From: Macrococcus sp. 19Msa1099
GTDB taxonomy: Bacteria > Bacillota > Bacilli > Staphylococcales > Staphylococcaceae
Direction: 5' to 3'
Assembly: GCA_019357535.2 (NCBI GenBank)
Contig: CP079956.2
Location: 88,240-152,239 of the forward strand
Length of the DNA stretch: 64,000 nt
The notes under the pieces were generated by a model that was not told where the DNA came from, ran no database searches, and saw nothing but the letters and a program-made list of their open reading frames with translations. A program made the translations under genes and the position numbers. This document shows positions 36,078 to 44,559 of this stretch, piece after piece; the first letter of the stretch is position 1; each line of letters starts with the position of its first letter.

Positions 36078-36238
36078 GTGCAGATTTAGATTTCATTAGA
36101 CAATCACTGCAGAACAGCAGAAGATTGCAAGGGCAACTTGTTGAACGTAGTGATCTCTTGCAATCTTCTGTTAGTAGAACGTCTGCTTTAGCTGACAGTG
36201 ATACTGTTCTGCTAGATTGTAGAATGATAAATCTGCAC
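36078..36238. ncRNA. Structured RNA element, copy B
   Basis: Stems nest in the same order as in copy A: GTGCAGATTTA (36078) with TAAATCTGCAC (36228), CATT with AATG, CAATC (36101) with GATTG (36215), GCAGAACAG (36109) with CTGTTCTGC (36204), a 14-bp stem (36118-36131 with 36157-36170) and a small hairpin (36181-36196). The cap of the 14-bp stem reads CAACTTGTTG then AACGTAG, against CGACTTGTCG and GCGTAG in copy A, a paired change in the mini-stem. The linker AGTGATACT matches AGTGAAACT. Conserved shape with changed stems supports a functional RNA. Confidence 0.7.
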
Positions 36239-36272
36239 AATTCCAAACACGCTAGTGTTTGTTCCTTGCACT

Positions 36273-36310
36273 GTAAGCCGACAGAAGCCCCCTGGGCTTT
36301 GTCGGCTTAC
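36273..36310. terminator. Stem-loop terminator
   Basis: GTAAGCCGACA pairs with TGTCGGCTTAC, with an inner AGCCC/GGGCT, followed by TTTAAT. It stands between the structured RNA and the convergent 36312 gene. Confidence 0.7.
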
Positions 36311-36311
36311 T

Positions 36312-36668
36312 TTAATAATCTGCCATATAATAGTAGTCTTCCTTATCAATATCTATCTGTTTTAATTTATGAAATGTCTCAAATGCTTCTGCTATGTAAT
36401 GATAATATATATCATCATAATCATAACCACCAAAAAATGGTCCCATGTAAGTTGGTAACAAATTACTAGCTTTTTCGGGTGCCTCGATGATTTTTATCAA
36501 TCTATCGTATACATCTTCTACCATATAATTATCAAGTTTAACTCTGCCAGGATTACCTAGATAATATCTTTCATCAAAATAACCATGTAATGCATTGAAC
36601 TTTCTAAAATATGCTATTTCATCTAATCTGCCATCTTCTTCTTTTACAATATACATATCTAATCCCAT
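36312..36668 (-). CDS. Conserved hypothetical protein (MGLDMY family)
   Basis: From the ATG at 36668, with AGGTGGG upstream, this 118-residue protein begins MGLDMYIVKEEDG and continues AYFRKFNALHGYFDERYY. This start recurs in a family of phage and plasmid proteins of unknown role. It is soluble, with several Tyr/Asp-rich stretches (GGYDYDDIYYHYI). The gene ends against the stem-loop at 36273. Confidence 0.65.
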   Translation of the reverse strand: MGLDMYIVKEEDGRLDEIAYFRKFNALHGYFDERYYLGNPGRVKLDNYMVEDVYDRLIKIIEAPEKASNLLPTYMGPFFGGYDYDDIYYHYIAEAFETFHKLKQIDIDKEDYYYMADY

Positions 36669-36746
36669 TATATATCCCACCTTTTTTTAATTTTGCATAA
36701 AGAATATAATATGTTTTATATTATATTCTTTATGTTTTATGTTTTA

Positions 36747-38014
36747 GGTAAGTTATACAATCAAGTTAGCCACCTAAGGTGGAAGATACATTAATGGTTT
36801 ATAAAAAAATACGCCATGACGAATTCATGTTAATATTGTAGTTCTCACACCGACAATAAAGGAATGAATTCGTATGACGCATATCAATGGTAACACGAAA
36901 ACCGTTAAGGGCAAACACCTTTCTAGAGATGAACGAATCATCATACAGACGTTGATCAATGAAGGATATTCAAACAGAAAAATAGCTGGAAAGCTCGGTA
37001 GAGCACCACAGACCATCAATAATGAGATAAAGCGCGGCATGTACACACAAAAGAGCCAGCAGGTACAGAATAATAAAATCTACACTTACTACAAGTGCGT
37101 CTATTCACCTGATCTTGCTCAGGATAGATACTTTGAAAATCGTATCAAGTCAGGACGTCGTCCTCTTCCCATTACAGATAATCCCTTTGTTGAATGGGCC
37201 GACAATCTGATGATACATCAGGAAATGTCTCCGGCTTCCGTTATTATGCTTGCTAAGAAAGCTAAGCTTTTTCCAGAAAGATTCATACCCTGTATAAAGA
37301 CACTCTATAACTGGATTGACAGAAAACTGATAAAGACACGTAATATCAATCTTCTGATGAAGTTAAAGCTTAAGAATAAGAAGCCGACAGGCTTTACTCG
37401 TATTAATAAAAAAGTACTGGGTCAGTCTATCGAACTACGTCCTCAGGCAGTGGATACTCGCACGACCTTCGGACATTGGGAGATAGATACCGTTGTCGGA
37501 CAGAAGTCTGCCGAAGACCAGGTTCTCCTCACCATGGTTGAGAGAAAAAGTCGCTATGAACTTATCTTAAAGATCGATGGTAAACAAACTTGCCATGTAG
37601 TCAACGCACTACGTCGTCTGATAAAGGAAACAGGAGATGCTTTCCCTAAAATATTCAAGTCTATTACATCAGATAATGGACCTGAATTCAGCGATCTTTC
37701 TGAATGCCTCAAGGGATTATCTGAAGTCTACTTCACTCACCCCTATGCCTCTTGGGAAAGAGGGACGAAAGAAAATCAGCACAGATTTATTCGCCGGCAT
37801 ATTCCTAAAGGTATCCCCATTTCAACTGTAAAAGCTTCTACCGTCCATAAAATCCAGGAATGGATGAACAGATATCCACGTAAGATACTAAATGGACAGT
37901 CAGCAATGGAAGTGTTTTTGAAGGAGCTAATCAAGGAGAACATACTGAGTGAATCCCTAGGATTCTATATGAACTAGATTTGTCAGGGTGGCTAACTTGT
38001 AATTGCAATTTAGA
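36747..38014 (+). mobile_element. IS30-family element, second type, diverged copy
   Basis: It has ends like those of the elements at 42060 and 58504 (ATCAAGTTAGCCACC on the left, GTGGCTAACTTG on the right) but many internal differences. No matching 13-base target duplication is seen, unlike the other two. The toxin fragment immediately to the right lacks its 5' part, so insertion was probably followed by deletion. Confidence 0.85.
36874..37977 (+). CDS. IS30-family transposase (367 residues)
   Basis: The intact transposase has an HTH (LSRDERIIIQTLINEGYSNR, IAGKLGRAPQTINNEI) and DDE domain (FGHWEIDTVVGQ, SITSDNGPEFSDL, ERGTKENQHRFIRR). It is roughly two-thirds identical by eye to the 368-residue transposases at 42178 and 58622, so it is a sister element. 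Confidence 0.94.
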   Translation: MTHINGNTKTVKGKHLSRDERIIIQTLINEGYSNRKIAGKLGRAPQTINNEIKRGMYTQKSQQVQNNKIYTYYKCVYSPDLAQDRYFENRIKSGRRPLPITDNPFVEWADNLMIHQEMSPASVIMLAKKAKLFPERFIPCIKTLYNWIDRKLIKTRNINLLMKLKLKNKKPTGFTRINKKVLGQSIELRPQAVDTRTTFGHWEIDTVVGQKSAEDQVLLTMVERKSRYELILKIDGKQTCHVVNALRRLIKETGDAFPKIFKSITSDNGPEFSDLSECLKGLSEVYFTHPYASWERGTKENQHRFIRRHIPKGIPISTVKASTVHKIQEWMNRYPRKILNGQSAMEVFLKELIKENILSESLGFYMN

Positions 38015-38291
38015 ACCAAAAATAAAATACTATACTGCCATTATAAAAAACGGTAAAGTATATATCAGACAACCAATCAAAAGTCAAACAGCTGCAGCTG
38101 CACGTTTAAAGAAGGGGTATGATGTATTTGCCACTTCGCAACAATATGCACTTAATGCTGCGAAATCTGCAAGTCCCACAGGTGTAGTAAAACATGAAAA
38201 ACATGGTAAAGGATCTAATTATTATTGGCATTATCATGGTAGAAATAAACAAAACACAAAATCTTTAACAGGTCATTCATTTCATAAATAA
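38015..38291 (+). pseudogene. C-terminal fragment of a polymorphic toxin
   Basis: A frame entering from the IS end encodes KIKYYTAIIKNGKVYIRQPI, a small-residue helix (TAAAARLKKGYDVFATSQQY) and a His-rich tail (KHGKGSNYYWHYHGRNKQ ... GHSFHK). The YWHYHG and GHSFH clusters look like a catalytic toxin tip. No start belongs to it; the first part was removed with the IS insertion. An immunity-type gene follows after 11 bases. Confidence 0.58.
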
Positions 38292-38302
38292 AGGAGGATT
38301 CT

Positions 38303-38752
38303 ATGCACTTAAAAATACAAAATTCAGATGAATATAAAAAACTTTTAGATGCCGTTGCAATATTTTCAAATAAAATTTCTATTGTTGTTTCAATAAATGA
38401 AGATTTTGAAAAGCAATCTATATATATGCAGTTTAAAAATAATTTTATTTCATCTTCTGTCACAAAGAAATGGCCAGGTACTATATCTACATCAAAATCT
38501 TTAATGTATACATTTACATTCGATAGAGATATGAAAAATTTTTTAAAAAAATATCCAAATTTCTTTACTAAATCTTTAGAAGACGGTTACATATGGTATT
38601 CATCTCTCGATGATATAGAAGCTGACTTTTCTTTTTATAAAAATGATGATTTAATTATGTATACTACTGGCCATGAACAAACAATTATAGTTATCAATTC
38701 TGATCTAAAAAACTATATCCAAACACATTTTAATCACATTATAGATAATTAG
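38303..38752 (+). CDS. Putative immunity protein for the 38015 toxin fragment
   Basis: The 149-residue soluble protein has a clear AAAGGAGG site and lies directly after the toxin fragment. It is mixed alpha/beta (DAVAIFSNKISIVVSINEDF; MYTFTFDRDMKNFLKKYPNF) without a named domain I can be sure of. Immunity function is inferred from position. Confidence 0.55.
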   Translation: MHLKIQNSDEYKKLLDAVAIFSNKISIVVSINEDFEKQSIYMQFKNNFISSSVTKKWPGTISTSKSLMYTFTFDRDMKNFLKKYPNFFTKSLEDGYIWYSSLDDIEADFSFYKNDDLIMYTTGHEQTIIVINSDLKNYIQTHFNHIIDN

Positions 38753-38777
38753 TTATAAATATATTTGTTTTATAGAA

Positions 38778-38809
38778 AGAAGTTCTGAAAAATCAGAACT
38801 TCTTTTTTT
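38778..38809 (+). terminator. Terminator after the immunity gene
   Basis: AGAAGTTCTGA pairs with TCAGAACTTCT, followed by TTTTTT: a textbook rho-independent terminator. Confidence 0.82.
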
Positions 38810-38846
38810 ACATTTTATTTAGTCTACATAAATTGTACATAAACTC
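38810..38846. repeat. 37-bp direct repeat, right copy
   Basis: It matches 32243-32279 with one mismatch and starts at the last base of the terminator T run. Together they bracket about 6.6 kb of accessory DNA. From here to 38988 no gene is seen. Confidence 0.7.
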
Positions 38847-38988
38847 ATTACTTTCTGTACACTCTTTTTTTATAAACATTGCAATCAAATTACCTTCATA
38901 TTTATGTATAACAACTCATGTTTTAATCTATGTTTGATAACATGTACTGAATTAAGATGTAGTACATTGAAAAAAGAGATAAGAAGGA

Positions 38989-39135
38989 ATGAAAATTGAA
39001 TATGCAAGAGTTTCAAAATAGGTTACTTAAACTGGATCTTCAGAATGACAGTCTTGAAAATTATGGATGCGAAAAATTTTCACTGACAAGATGTGGGGGG
39101 AAAAGTCATCATTCAGGACTTAGAAGAAAGTAAGT
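38989..39135 (+). pseudogene. Decayed N-terminus of a serine resolvase
   Basis: ATG 38989 begins MKIEYARVSK, then frames shift to give LDLQNDSLENYGCEKFS and later an xIFTDKMWGEKSS-like stretch. These are the start, QxxxL helix and CExIFxDKxSG segments of Tn552-type resolvases. Stops and shifts break it, and the rest is missing. It marks the left edge of the CBASS operon. Confidence 0.75.
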
Positions 39136-39253
39136 CTAAAATATAGAAATAGACTAAATTTCTTCAATTATTATAGTCATGATATAATAATAATATGTAT
39201 TTTATTTAACAAATTATTTGTGATAAAAGTATTTGAGCGTTTGGGGGAAGAAA

Positions 39254-40225
39254 ATGTCATACTTACAAAATATATTTTTAGAATTTAATGAGAATATTAC
39301 TATTAGCGAATCATACAAACACAAAATTAGAAGAGGAAGAAATACTTTAAGAGAAAAAATTAATGGTGGTTTTTTAAACGATGGTCACAAAAAACCAGAA
39401 CATTTAACTCAAGGCTCTTATGCTATGCATACAGCACTATTACCAGAAGATGGTGAAGATTTTGACTTAGATAGTGGAATATATCTAAAAGATTATGATA
39501 CTGAACAAATATATTGGCCAAGTACCATAGAAGTTCACAAACAAATATTATCTTATGTATCAGGGCATACAAATTGTATCATTGATAAAGATACTTGTGT
39601 CAGAGTTGATTATCAAGATAATTATCACATCGATTTACCTATATATATTATAGGTTTAGATAAACAAAATGATGAAGTTGCTTATTTGGCTCATAAAATT
39701 AATGGTTGGATTATTAGTGATCCGAAAGCCTTTAGAGATTGGTTTAATAATAATGTTAAAATTTCTGATGATAAGGTTGTTAGGAGAATTGTAAAGTATA
39801 TAAAAAAATGGTCTAAAAATAAAAATATTAATTTACCAGGGATGGCAATTTCGATACTTGTTGTTGAATGTTATGAAAAAGCTGATAATGATCCAGATGT
39901 TCTTTTTAAAGTATTAACGAATATATATGATAGATTGGAAGACAATTTTTCATGTAGAAAGCCAATAAGACCTCTAGAAGAGGATTTATTGGAGAAATAC
40001 AGCTTTCAAGATGAACAAGAAATTTTAAAAGAATTGAAGGAATTTAAAGATTTACTACATGAAAGTATTTATATTTCTGAAAATGAAAAAATGTCTACTG
40101 ATATTTTATCGGAAATATTTGGGTCTAAATTTCCTATAGGGGATTCTGATGTTAAAAATATTAATATTTTAACACAAACTGATGTACCAGAAAAAATCGG
40201 TTTAAAAAATAGACATTATGCATGA
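39254..40225 (+). CDS. CBASS CD-NTase (cyclic nucleotide synthase)
   Basis: This 323-residue nucleotidyltransferase begins at ATG 39254 behind GGGGGAAG. The pol-beta motif is intact: Gly-Ser in QGSYAMHT (about 54-55), the Asp-x-Asp in FDLDSGIYL (71 and 73) and a third Asp in YHIDLPIYI (127). On phage infection such enzymes make cyclic di- or trinucleotides that switch on an effector. The next genes are Cap2 and Cap3 homologues and a Cap15-like membrane protein, so this is a type II CBASS operon. The stop overlaps cap2 by eight bases. Confidence 0.9.
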   Translation: MSYLQNIFLEFNENITISESYKHKIRRGRNTLREKINGGFLNDGHKKPEHLTQGSYAMHTALLPEDGEDFDLDSGIYLKDYDTEQIYWPSTIEVHKQILSYVSGHTNCIIDKDTCVRVDYQDNYHIDLPIYIIGLDKQNDEVAYLAHKINGWIISDPKAFRDWFNNNVKISDDKVVRRIVKYIKKWSKNKNINLPGMAISILVVECYEKADNDPDVLFKVLTNIYDRLEDNFSCRKPIRPLEEDLLEKYSFQDEQEILKELKEFKDLLHESIYISENEKMSTDILSEIFGSKFPIGDSDVKNINILTQTDVPEKIGLKNRHYA

Positions 40226-41897
40226 TAAGATACATGAGTTATATAGTTACTTTTTAAAATTGGGCTATATAGTTAAAATAGAAGACGATAAAATATCATG
40301 GAACATCAATATTAAAAATAATAATTTTAAACTTAGTATTGTGATTCCTGAATATTACCCTTTTGAGTTTTTAAAAATTAAAATAATTAATTTTAGTGAT
40401 TTTGATTTCTATATTCCTCATACATTAACAGGAAATTATTTATGTCTTTATGAAGTTAATTCTGATAGACATAATTATAAGAATTATTTAGAAGAAGCAA
40501 AAGAAACATTACAAAGAGCAGTGGATATTTTGGAGAAATCTGTAGAAAGAGAAGTTGAAAATCAATATAAATATGAGTTTTCAGATATCTATCCTTTCCT
40601 GACTTCTAATCAAGTAAACTATTTTCTTAGTGAAGATTATAAGACACCTAAATTATTAAAATCTTTAGAGGGATTCAAAGATAAGGATAACAAAGAAAAG
40701 TTAAGAATACTCTATGATACTAATTATAGTATTGATTCATTAGGGATGTTAGTGAGTAATTTAGGAATAAAAGACTATAAAATAAAAGAATCTGTGCTTT
40801 ATATTCCTGTTGAAAATAGCAATTTATCTTCACCAATAACTAAATTTGCAGATTTAATCAATGTCTTAGAAAATAATAAGCATTTTAATTTTTTTGCAGA
40901 GAAATTAATTAAAGGTCTATCTACTATAACATTAGGAGTTTATCAAGAAGGAATTAACATCCCTACGATCTTATGTTTTAAAATAGAAAAACTATATTTT
41001 CCTAAAGGAAAAATTGTTAAGAAATCATCTTATAAAAGTATATTGAAAATCAATAATAGTAAATTGTTGGTAAATATGAAGATTAATGATTTGTCGCAAA
41101 ATAAACTGATTTTTAGAAGTGGTGATGGTCATAGCAACCGAAAACTAAGTTTTTATATTATAGGTTGTGGTTCTTTGGGGAGTTTCTTGAGTAAAAGTAT
41201 ATGTGATACTTTTGATATTGAGAATATAATACTTCAAGATAACGATATTTTAGAAGTTGATAATATCGGCAGACATCTATGTGGACTGAGAAGTCTGAAC
41301 AAGTTTAAATCCAATGAGGTTGCAAAAGTAATCAATAATTACTATCCACATATAAACACTAAAGCTATATATACAAATATATTGAATGAATTCTTAGGTA
41401 AAGAGAAGCATTTGTTATCAGAAAAGTATGATTTTCTAATTTGTGTTGTAGGAGATGAAAATGTTGAGGAACAACTAATACAAATGTATGAAAAAAAGAA
41501 GTTGCACACACCACTAATTATAGTCTGGATTGAACCTTATTTGGTTGCGGGTCATATTTTAATTTTTAATGGTGAGCTTAATGAACTTTCAAAATCATAT
41601 ATTTTTGACAAGGAAAGAAATATAAAATTATCAGTTGTACAAAATGTACACCAGTATTCTAAATCTGAGGCTGGGTGTCAAAGTAGATTTATGCCTTATT
41701 CTGGCTTTGAAGTGCAGTTATTTATAAATAAATGTGTAGACTTATTAATGAATAATAGATATTTAGAAAAAAAGGGGAATTACCATATCACGTATTTTGG
41801 AAATATGAAGGAAGCTAGAGGAAAAAATATTGAAATCAAACAACAATGGACAGCAAAAAATAATAGGGAACTATTTGTTACTAGATTTGACGAATAA
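40218..41897 (+). CDS. cap2: CBASS Cap2, E2-E1 ubiquitin-transfer-like fusion
   Basis: The 559-residue protein has an E2-like N-terminal domain with a Cys at about 76 (LTGNYLCLYE) and a C-terminal E1/ThiF domain: the nucleotide loop IIGCGSLGSFLS near 316, LQDNDILEVDNIGRH, and a catalytic-type Cys near 487 in EAGCQSRFMP. Cap2 links the C-terminus of the CD-NTase to a target and primes it for signalling. The CD-NTase here ends in GLKNRHYA, a short tail ending in Ala as is usual for a substrate. Confidence 0.9.
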   Translation: MHDKIHELYSYFLKLGYIVKIEDDKISWNINIKNNNFKLSIVIPEYYPFEFLKIKIINFSDFDFYIPHTLTGNYLCLYEVNSDRHNYKNYLEEAKETLQRAVDILEKSVEREVENQYKYEFSDIYPFLTSNQVNYFLSEDYKTPKLLKSLEGFKDKDNKEKLRILYDTNYSIDSLGMLVSNLGIKDYKIKESVLYIPVENSNLSSPITKFADLINVLENNKHFNFFAEKLIKGLSTITLGVYQEGINIPTILCFKIEKLYFPKGKIVKKSSYKSILKINNSKLLVNMKINDLSQNKLIFRSGDGHSNRKLSFYIIGCGSLGSFLSKSICDTFDIENIILQDNDILEVDNIGRHLCGLRSLNKFKSNEVAKVINNYYPHINTKAIYTNILNEFLGKEKHLLSEKYDFLICVVGDENVEEQLIQMYEKKKLHTPLIIVWIEPYLVAGHILIFNGELNELSKSYIFDKERNIKLSVVQNVHQYSKSEAGCQSRFMPYSGFEVQLFINKCVDLLMNNRYLEKKGNYHITYFGNMKEARGKNIEIKQQWTAKNNRELFVTRFDE

Positions 41898-42059
41898 TAA
41901 TAAATTTCCTTATGAAGTTTATATTAGGAAAAATATCTTTGAAGAACTTAATATAGAGTACTCTCAGTCTTTATTATTCGAAGTCGGTGGTATTATTTTT
42001 GGGAGAAAAATATCCGATTCCAAAAAAATATATATTGATAAAATAGAAAGAATAATAAG

Positions 42060-43315
42060 GGGAAATTCTATAATCAAGTTAGCCACCTACGGTGTGCTTT
42101 AAAAAAATAAAAAATGAGCCATGTGCATCCATGTTAATATTGTAGTTACCACAACAAACAATAAGGAATGAATGCAAATGACTCATCTAAATGGTACCAC
42201 TAATCATATTAAAGGAAAACACTTAACTGAATTTGAAAGACATCAAATTCAGATTTTGAAGAGTGAAAATTATTCAAATCGTGCTATTGCTAAAATTTTG
42301 AATAGAGCACCTCAAACGATTAACAATGAGATCAATAGAGGAACTGTTAAACAAATTAAGCGCATAGTTTCTAATAGTAAAGAATATTTTTATGATTATG
42401 AATGCTATTTCCCTGATGTTGCTCAACTTAAATATGAAACAAATCGTATGAATTCTTGCAGGACACCAAAACATCAGTTATCTCATGCTTTTATTGATTG
42501 GGCTGATAAGATGATGTTGAATAAAAAATGGTCTCCCGATGTTGTAATAGCCTATGCTAAAAAGAATAATATTTTTTGTGATTCTATTATTCCTTGTGTT
42601 TCAACACTATATAACTGGATTGAAAGAGGAATTATGAAGACCTCTAATATCGACCTTATAGAGAAGATATCACGAAAACCAATTACAAATAGAAGACCTA
42701 GTCGAAAAAATAAAAAAGTATTAGGAAAATCTATCGAAGATAGAAGTCACGAAATCAATTCTAGAGATGTCTTTGGTCATTGGGAAATTGATACTGTTAT
42801 TGGTTCTAAACTTAAAAACGAAAGAGCGTTACTTACACTTGTTGAAAGACAGACACGATATGAAATCATCGTTCCTATTAAAAGTAAAAATAATGATGCT
42901 GTCACATTAGCATTAAGTCAATTAAAAGATCAATTAGATAATTCATTTTCACGAATATTCAAGTCTATTACTTCTGATAACGGATCAGAGTTCAGTGACC
43001 TTACGGAGACACTACCTGACACTGAAATATACTTTACGCACCCTTATTCATCATGGGAACGAGGTACTAAAGAAAACCATCATAAATTCATTAGACGGAT
43101 AATCCCTAAAGGAATCAGTATGGAATCAGTATCTGATGAGATAATTTATCGTATCCAAAACTGGATGAACAATTATCCCAGAAAAATTCTAGATTATGAA
43201 ACACCTAAATACCTGTTTCTGAAGTCACTAAAATCCGAAGGATTATTAAGTGAACCATTAAGCTACTATCTCTATTAATTTGGATGTAGTGGCTAACTTG
43301 CAATTGAAATTTTCG
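42060..43315 (+). mobile_element. IS30-family element, second type, inside cap3
   Basis: The element is 1256 bp, starting GGGAAATTCTATAATCAAG and ending CAATTGAAATTTTCG, and is flanked by the perfect 13-base duplication AAAGAATAATAAG (42047-42059 and 43316-43328). It looks identical to the copy at 58504-59759, so movement within this plasmid is recent. Both copies give the same element ends and a 13-base duplication. Confidence 0.95.
42178..43278 (+). CDS. IS30-family transposase (second type)
   Basis: The transposase is intact, starting MTHLNGTTNHIKG. It has the HTH (FERHQIQILKSENYSNRAIA) and catalytic residues in FGHWEIDTVIGS, SITSDNGSEFSDL and WERGTKENHHKFIRR. The protein is identical to that at 58622. 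The ATG at 42178 with AAGGAATG upstream is preferred to one two codons earlier. Confidence 0.95.
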   Translation: MTHLNGTTNHIKGKHLTEFERHQIQILKSENYSNRAIAKILNRAPQTINNEINRGTVKQIKRIVSNSKEYFYDYECYFPDVAQLKYETNRMNSCRTPKHQLSHAFIDWADKMMLNKKWSPDVVIAYAKKNNIFCDSIIPCVSTLYNWIERGIMKTSNIDLIEKISRKPITNRRPSRKNKKVLGKSIEDRSHEINSRDVFGHWEIDTVIGSKLKNERALLTLVERQTRYEIIVPIKSKNNDAVTLALSQLKDQLDNSFSRIFKSITSDNGSEFSDLTETLPDTEIYFTHPYSSWERGTKENHHKFIRRIIPKGISMESVSDEIIYRIQNWMNNYPRKILDYETPKYLFLKSLKSEGLLSEPLSYYLY

Positions 43316-43604
43316 AAAGAATAATAAGTGAAAATAAATTTCATAATTCATATGAAAGAAATAGTAAAATAGCTCAACAACTTATAAACGAAGTTTGGAA
43401 GGAATCATGTGGTTATCTTAATTACTTGGGAGAATGGCATAGCCATCCTAAAATGAGAGCGTGGCCAAGTGTAAAAGATTATAAAACTATAGTTAGTTTG
43501 ACAAAAGAAAAAGAAAGTTCTTTGTTTCCATATACAATTATGATGATTATAGGATTAGATAAAGAAGTCACAGTAACTATAGTGAATAGAAAAGAAGTGA
43601 TTAC

Positions 43605-44282
43605 TTGCATAAATATTCTAAATTAGAACTTCAGAAACAGTACGAATTAGGAGTTATATTTTTAACTTTAATATCTTATATAATATCTGTTTGTATAAGT
43701 CCATTAATAGATTATATAATCAAATTTCTAAAATTCATGAAATTCCCACCAAATTTTAATGAAAATATTAACTTATTAGTTAATTTTGGGATTTTTGATT
43801 TTTCTTTTACTCCTATAATAGTATTTTGGTTTCTATATTACCTTTTCGATAAATATTTATGGAAATGGAAAATAATTGTTATGTATTTCAAAATTCCCTC
43901 AATCGAAGGTTATTATTATGGAAGTTTAAAATCAAGTTATATTGATCCTAAAACCAATGAGAAGAAACCTACTATCGAAATGAATTTAACAGTTAAACAG
44001 GATTTCAATAATATATCTTTTATATGTAATTTCCCAAATACGCCATCAACCTCAAAAAGTCGTATGGCTGCATTAGAAAAGTATGAAAATAATGTAGCCA
44101 TATTTGAATTTGCTTATTACAATCAGAGTGAAGATATAGATATTGAAAGCACTAGTCACTACGGATATAATCGTCTTTATTTTAATACTGAAGATGGTAC
44201 GGTACGTGGGAGTTATTTTAATAATAGGGGTGTGAGTCCTAACAAAGGTATAATCAATTTAAAGAAATCTTCTGGAACTTGA
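43605..44282 (+). CDS. cap15: Cap15-like CBASS membrane effector
   Basis: The TTG at 43605 overlaps the end of cap3. The 225-residue protein has two hydrophobic segments (GVIFLTLISYIISVCISPLI; FTPIIVFWFLYYLF) followed by a small beta-barrel-like domain: IEGYYYGSLKSSYID, ISFICNFPNTPSTSKSRMAA, HYGYNRLYFNTEDGTVRGSY, and a final NRGVSPNKGIINLKK. This is the pattern of Cap15, whose barrel binds the cyclic nucleotide and whose helices disrupt the inner membrane. It is last in the CBASS operon, as expected for the killing effector. Confidence 0.82.
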   Translation: MHKYSKLELQKQYELGVIFLTLISYIISVCISPLIDYIIKFLKFMKFPPNFNENINLLVNFGIFDFSFTPIIVFWFLYYLFDKYLWKWKIIVMYFKIPSIEGYYYGSLKSSYIDPKTNEKKPTIEMNLTVKQDFNNISFICNFPNTPSTSKSRMAALEKYENNVAIFEFAYYNQSEDIDIESTSHYGYNRLYFNTEDGTVRGSYFNNRGVSPNKGIINLKKSSGT

Positions 44283-44290
44283 AGGATTTG

Positions 44291-44431
44291 ATTTAATATT
44301 TATGATCCATTAGAATAAATATTGATTAACGTAAGTCGATAATGCTAACACAATATGCTAGAATATATTTAATGAATATTTTTAGTATAGATTCATCAAA
44401 GCCCTTTTCTGTCCTATTAGAAAAGGGCTTT
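44291..44431 (+). terminator. Two stem-loops closing the CBASS operon
   Basis: AATATTTAT pairs with ATAAATATT near 44291-44322. AAAGCCCTTTTCT (44398) pairs perfectly over 13 bases with AGAAAAGGGCTTT (ends 44431). The second is a likely terminator. No gene is credible between 44283 and 44541. Confidence 0.68.
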
Positions 44432-44559
44432 AGTGACCTTAGTTACCTACTTATTCGACTTATATATACAAAGAAAAAGTCATTATTGGCATACTATATG
44501 AATAGAATGCCTATGTGTGATATAATAATTGATAAAATTATATGATAGAGGATAAATTT

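Larger units (their letters stand above)
41830..43626 (+). pseudogene. cap3: CBASS Cap3 JAB/JAMM peptidase gene split by IS30
   Basis: The first part (to 42059) encodes FEVGGIIFGRKISDSKKIYI and DKIERII. The second (from 43329) encodes SENKFHNSYERNSKIAQQ..., the JAMM motif GEWHSHPKMRAWPSVKDYK and the C-terminus. Between them lies a complete IS30 element with a 13-base duplication. Removing the element and one duplication restores one open frame (...KIERII-SENKF...). The catalytic part is cut from its start, so Cap3 is almost surely inactive. Cap3 removes the Cap2-made conjugate, so signalling may lack this brake. Confidence 0.9.

Noticed and set aside
42274..42474. Minus-strand frames inside the IS30 transposases
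   Set aside because: They are shadows of a strongly coding plus strand and repeat identically in the second copy.
44342..44545. 67-codon plus-strand frame between cap15 and the PBECR gene
   Set aside because: It runs through a perfect 13-bp terminator stem, has no ribosome site and reads unlike a protein.
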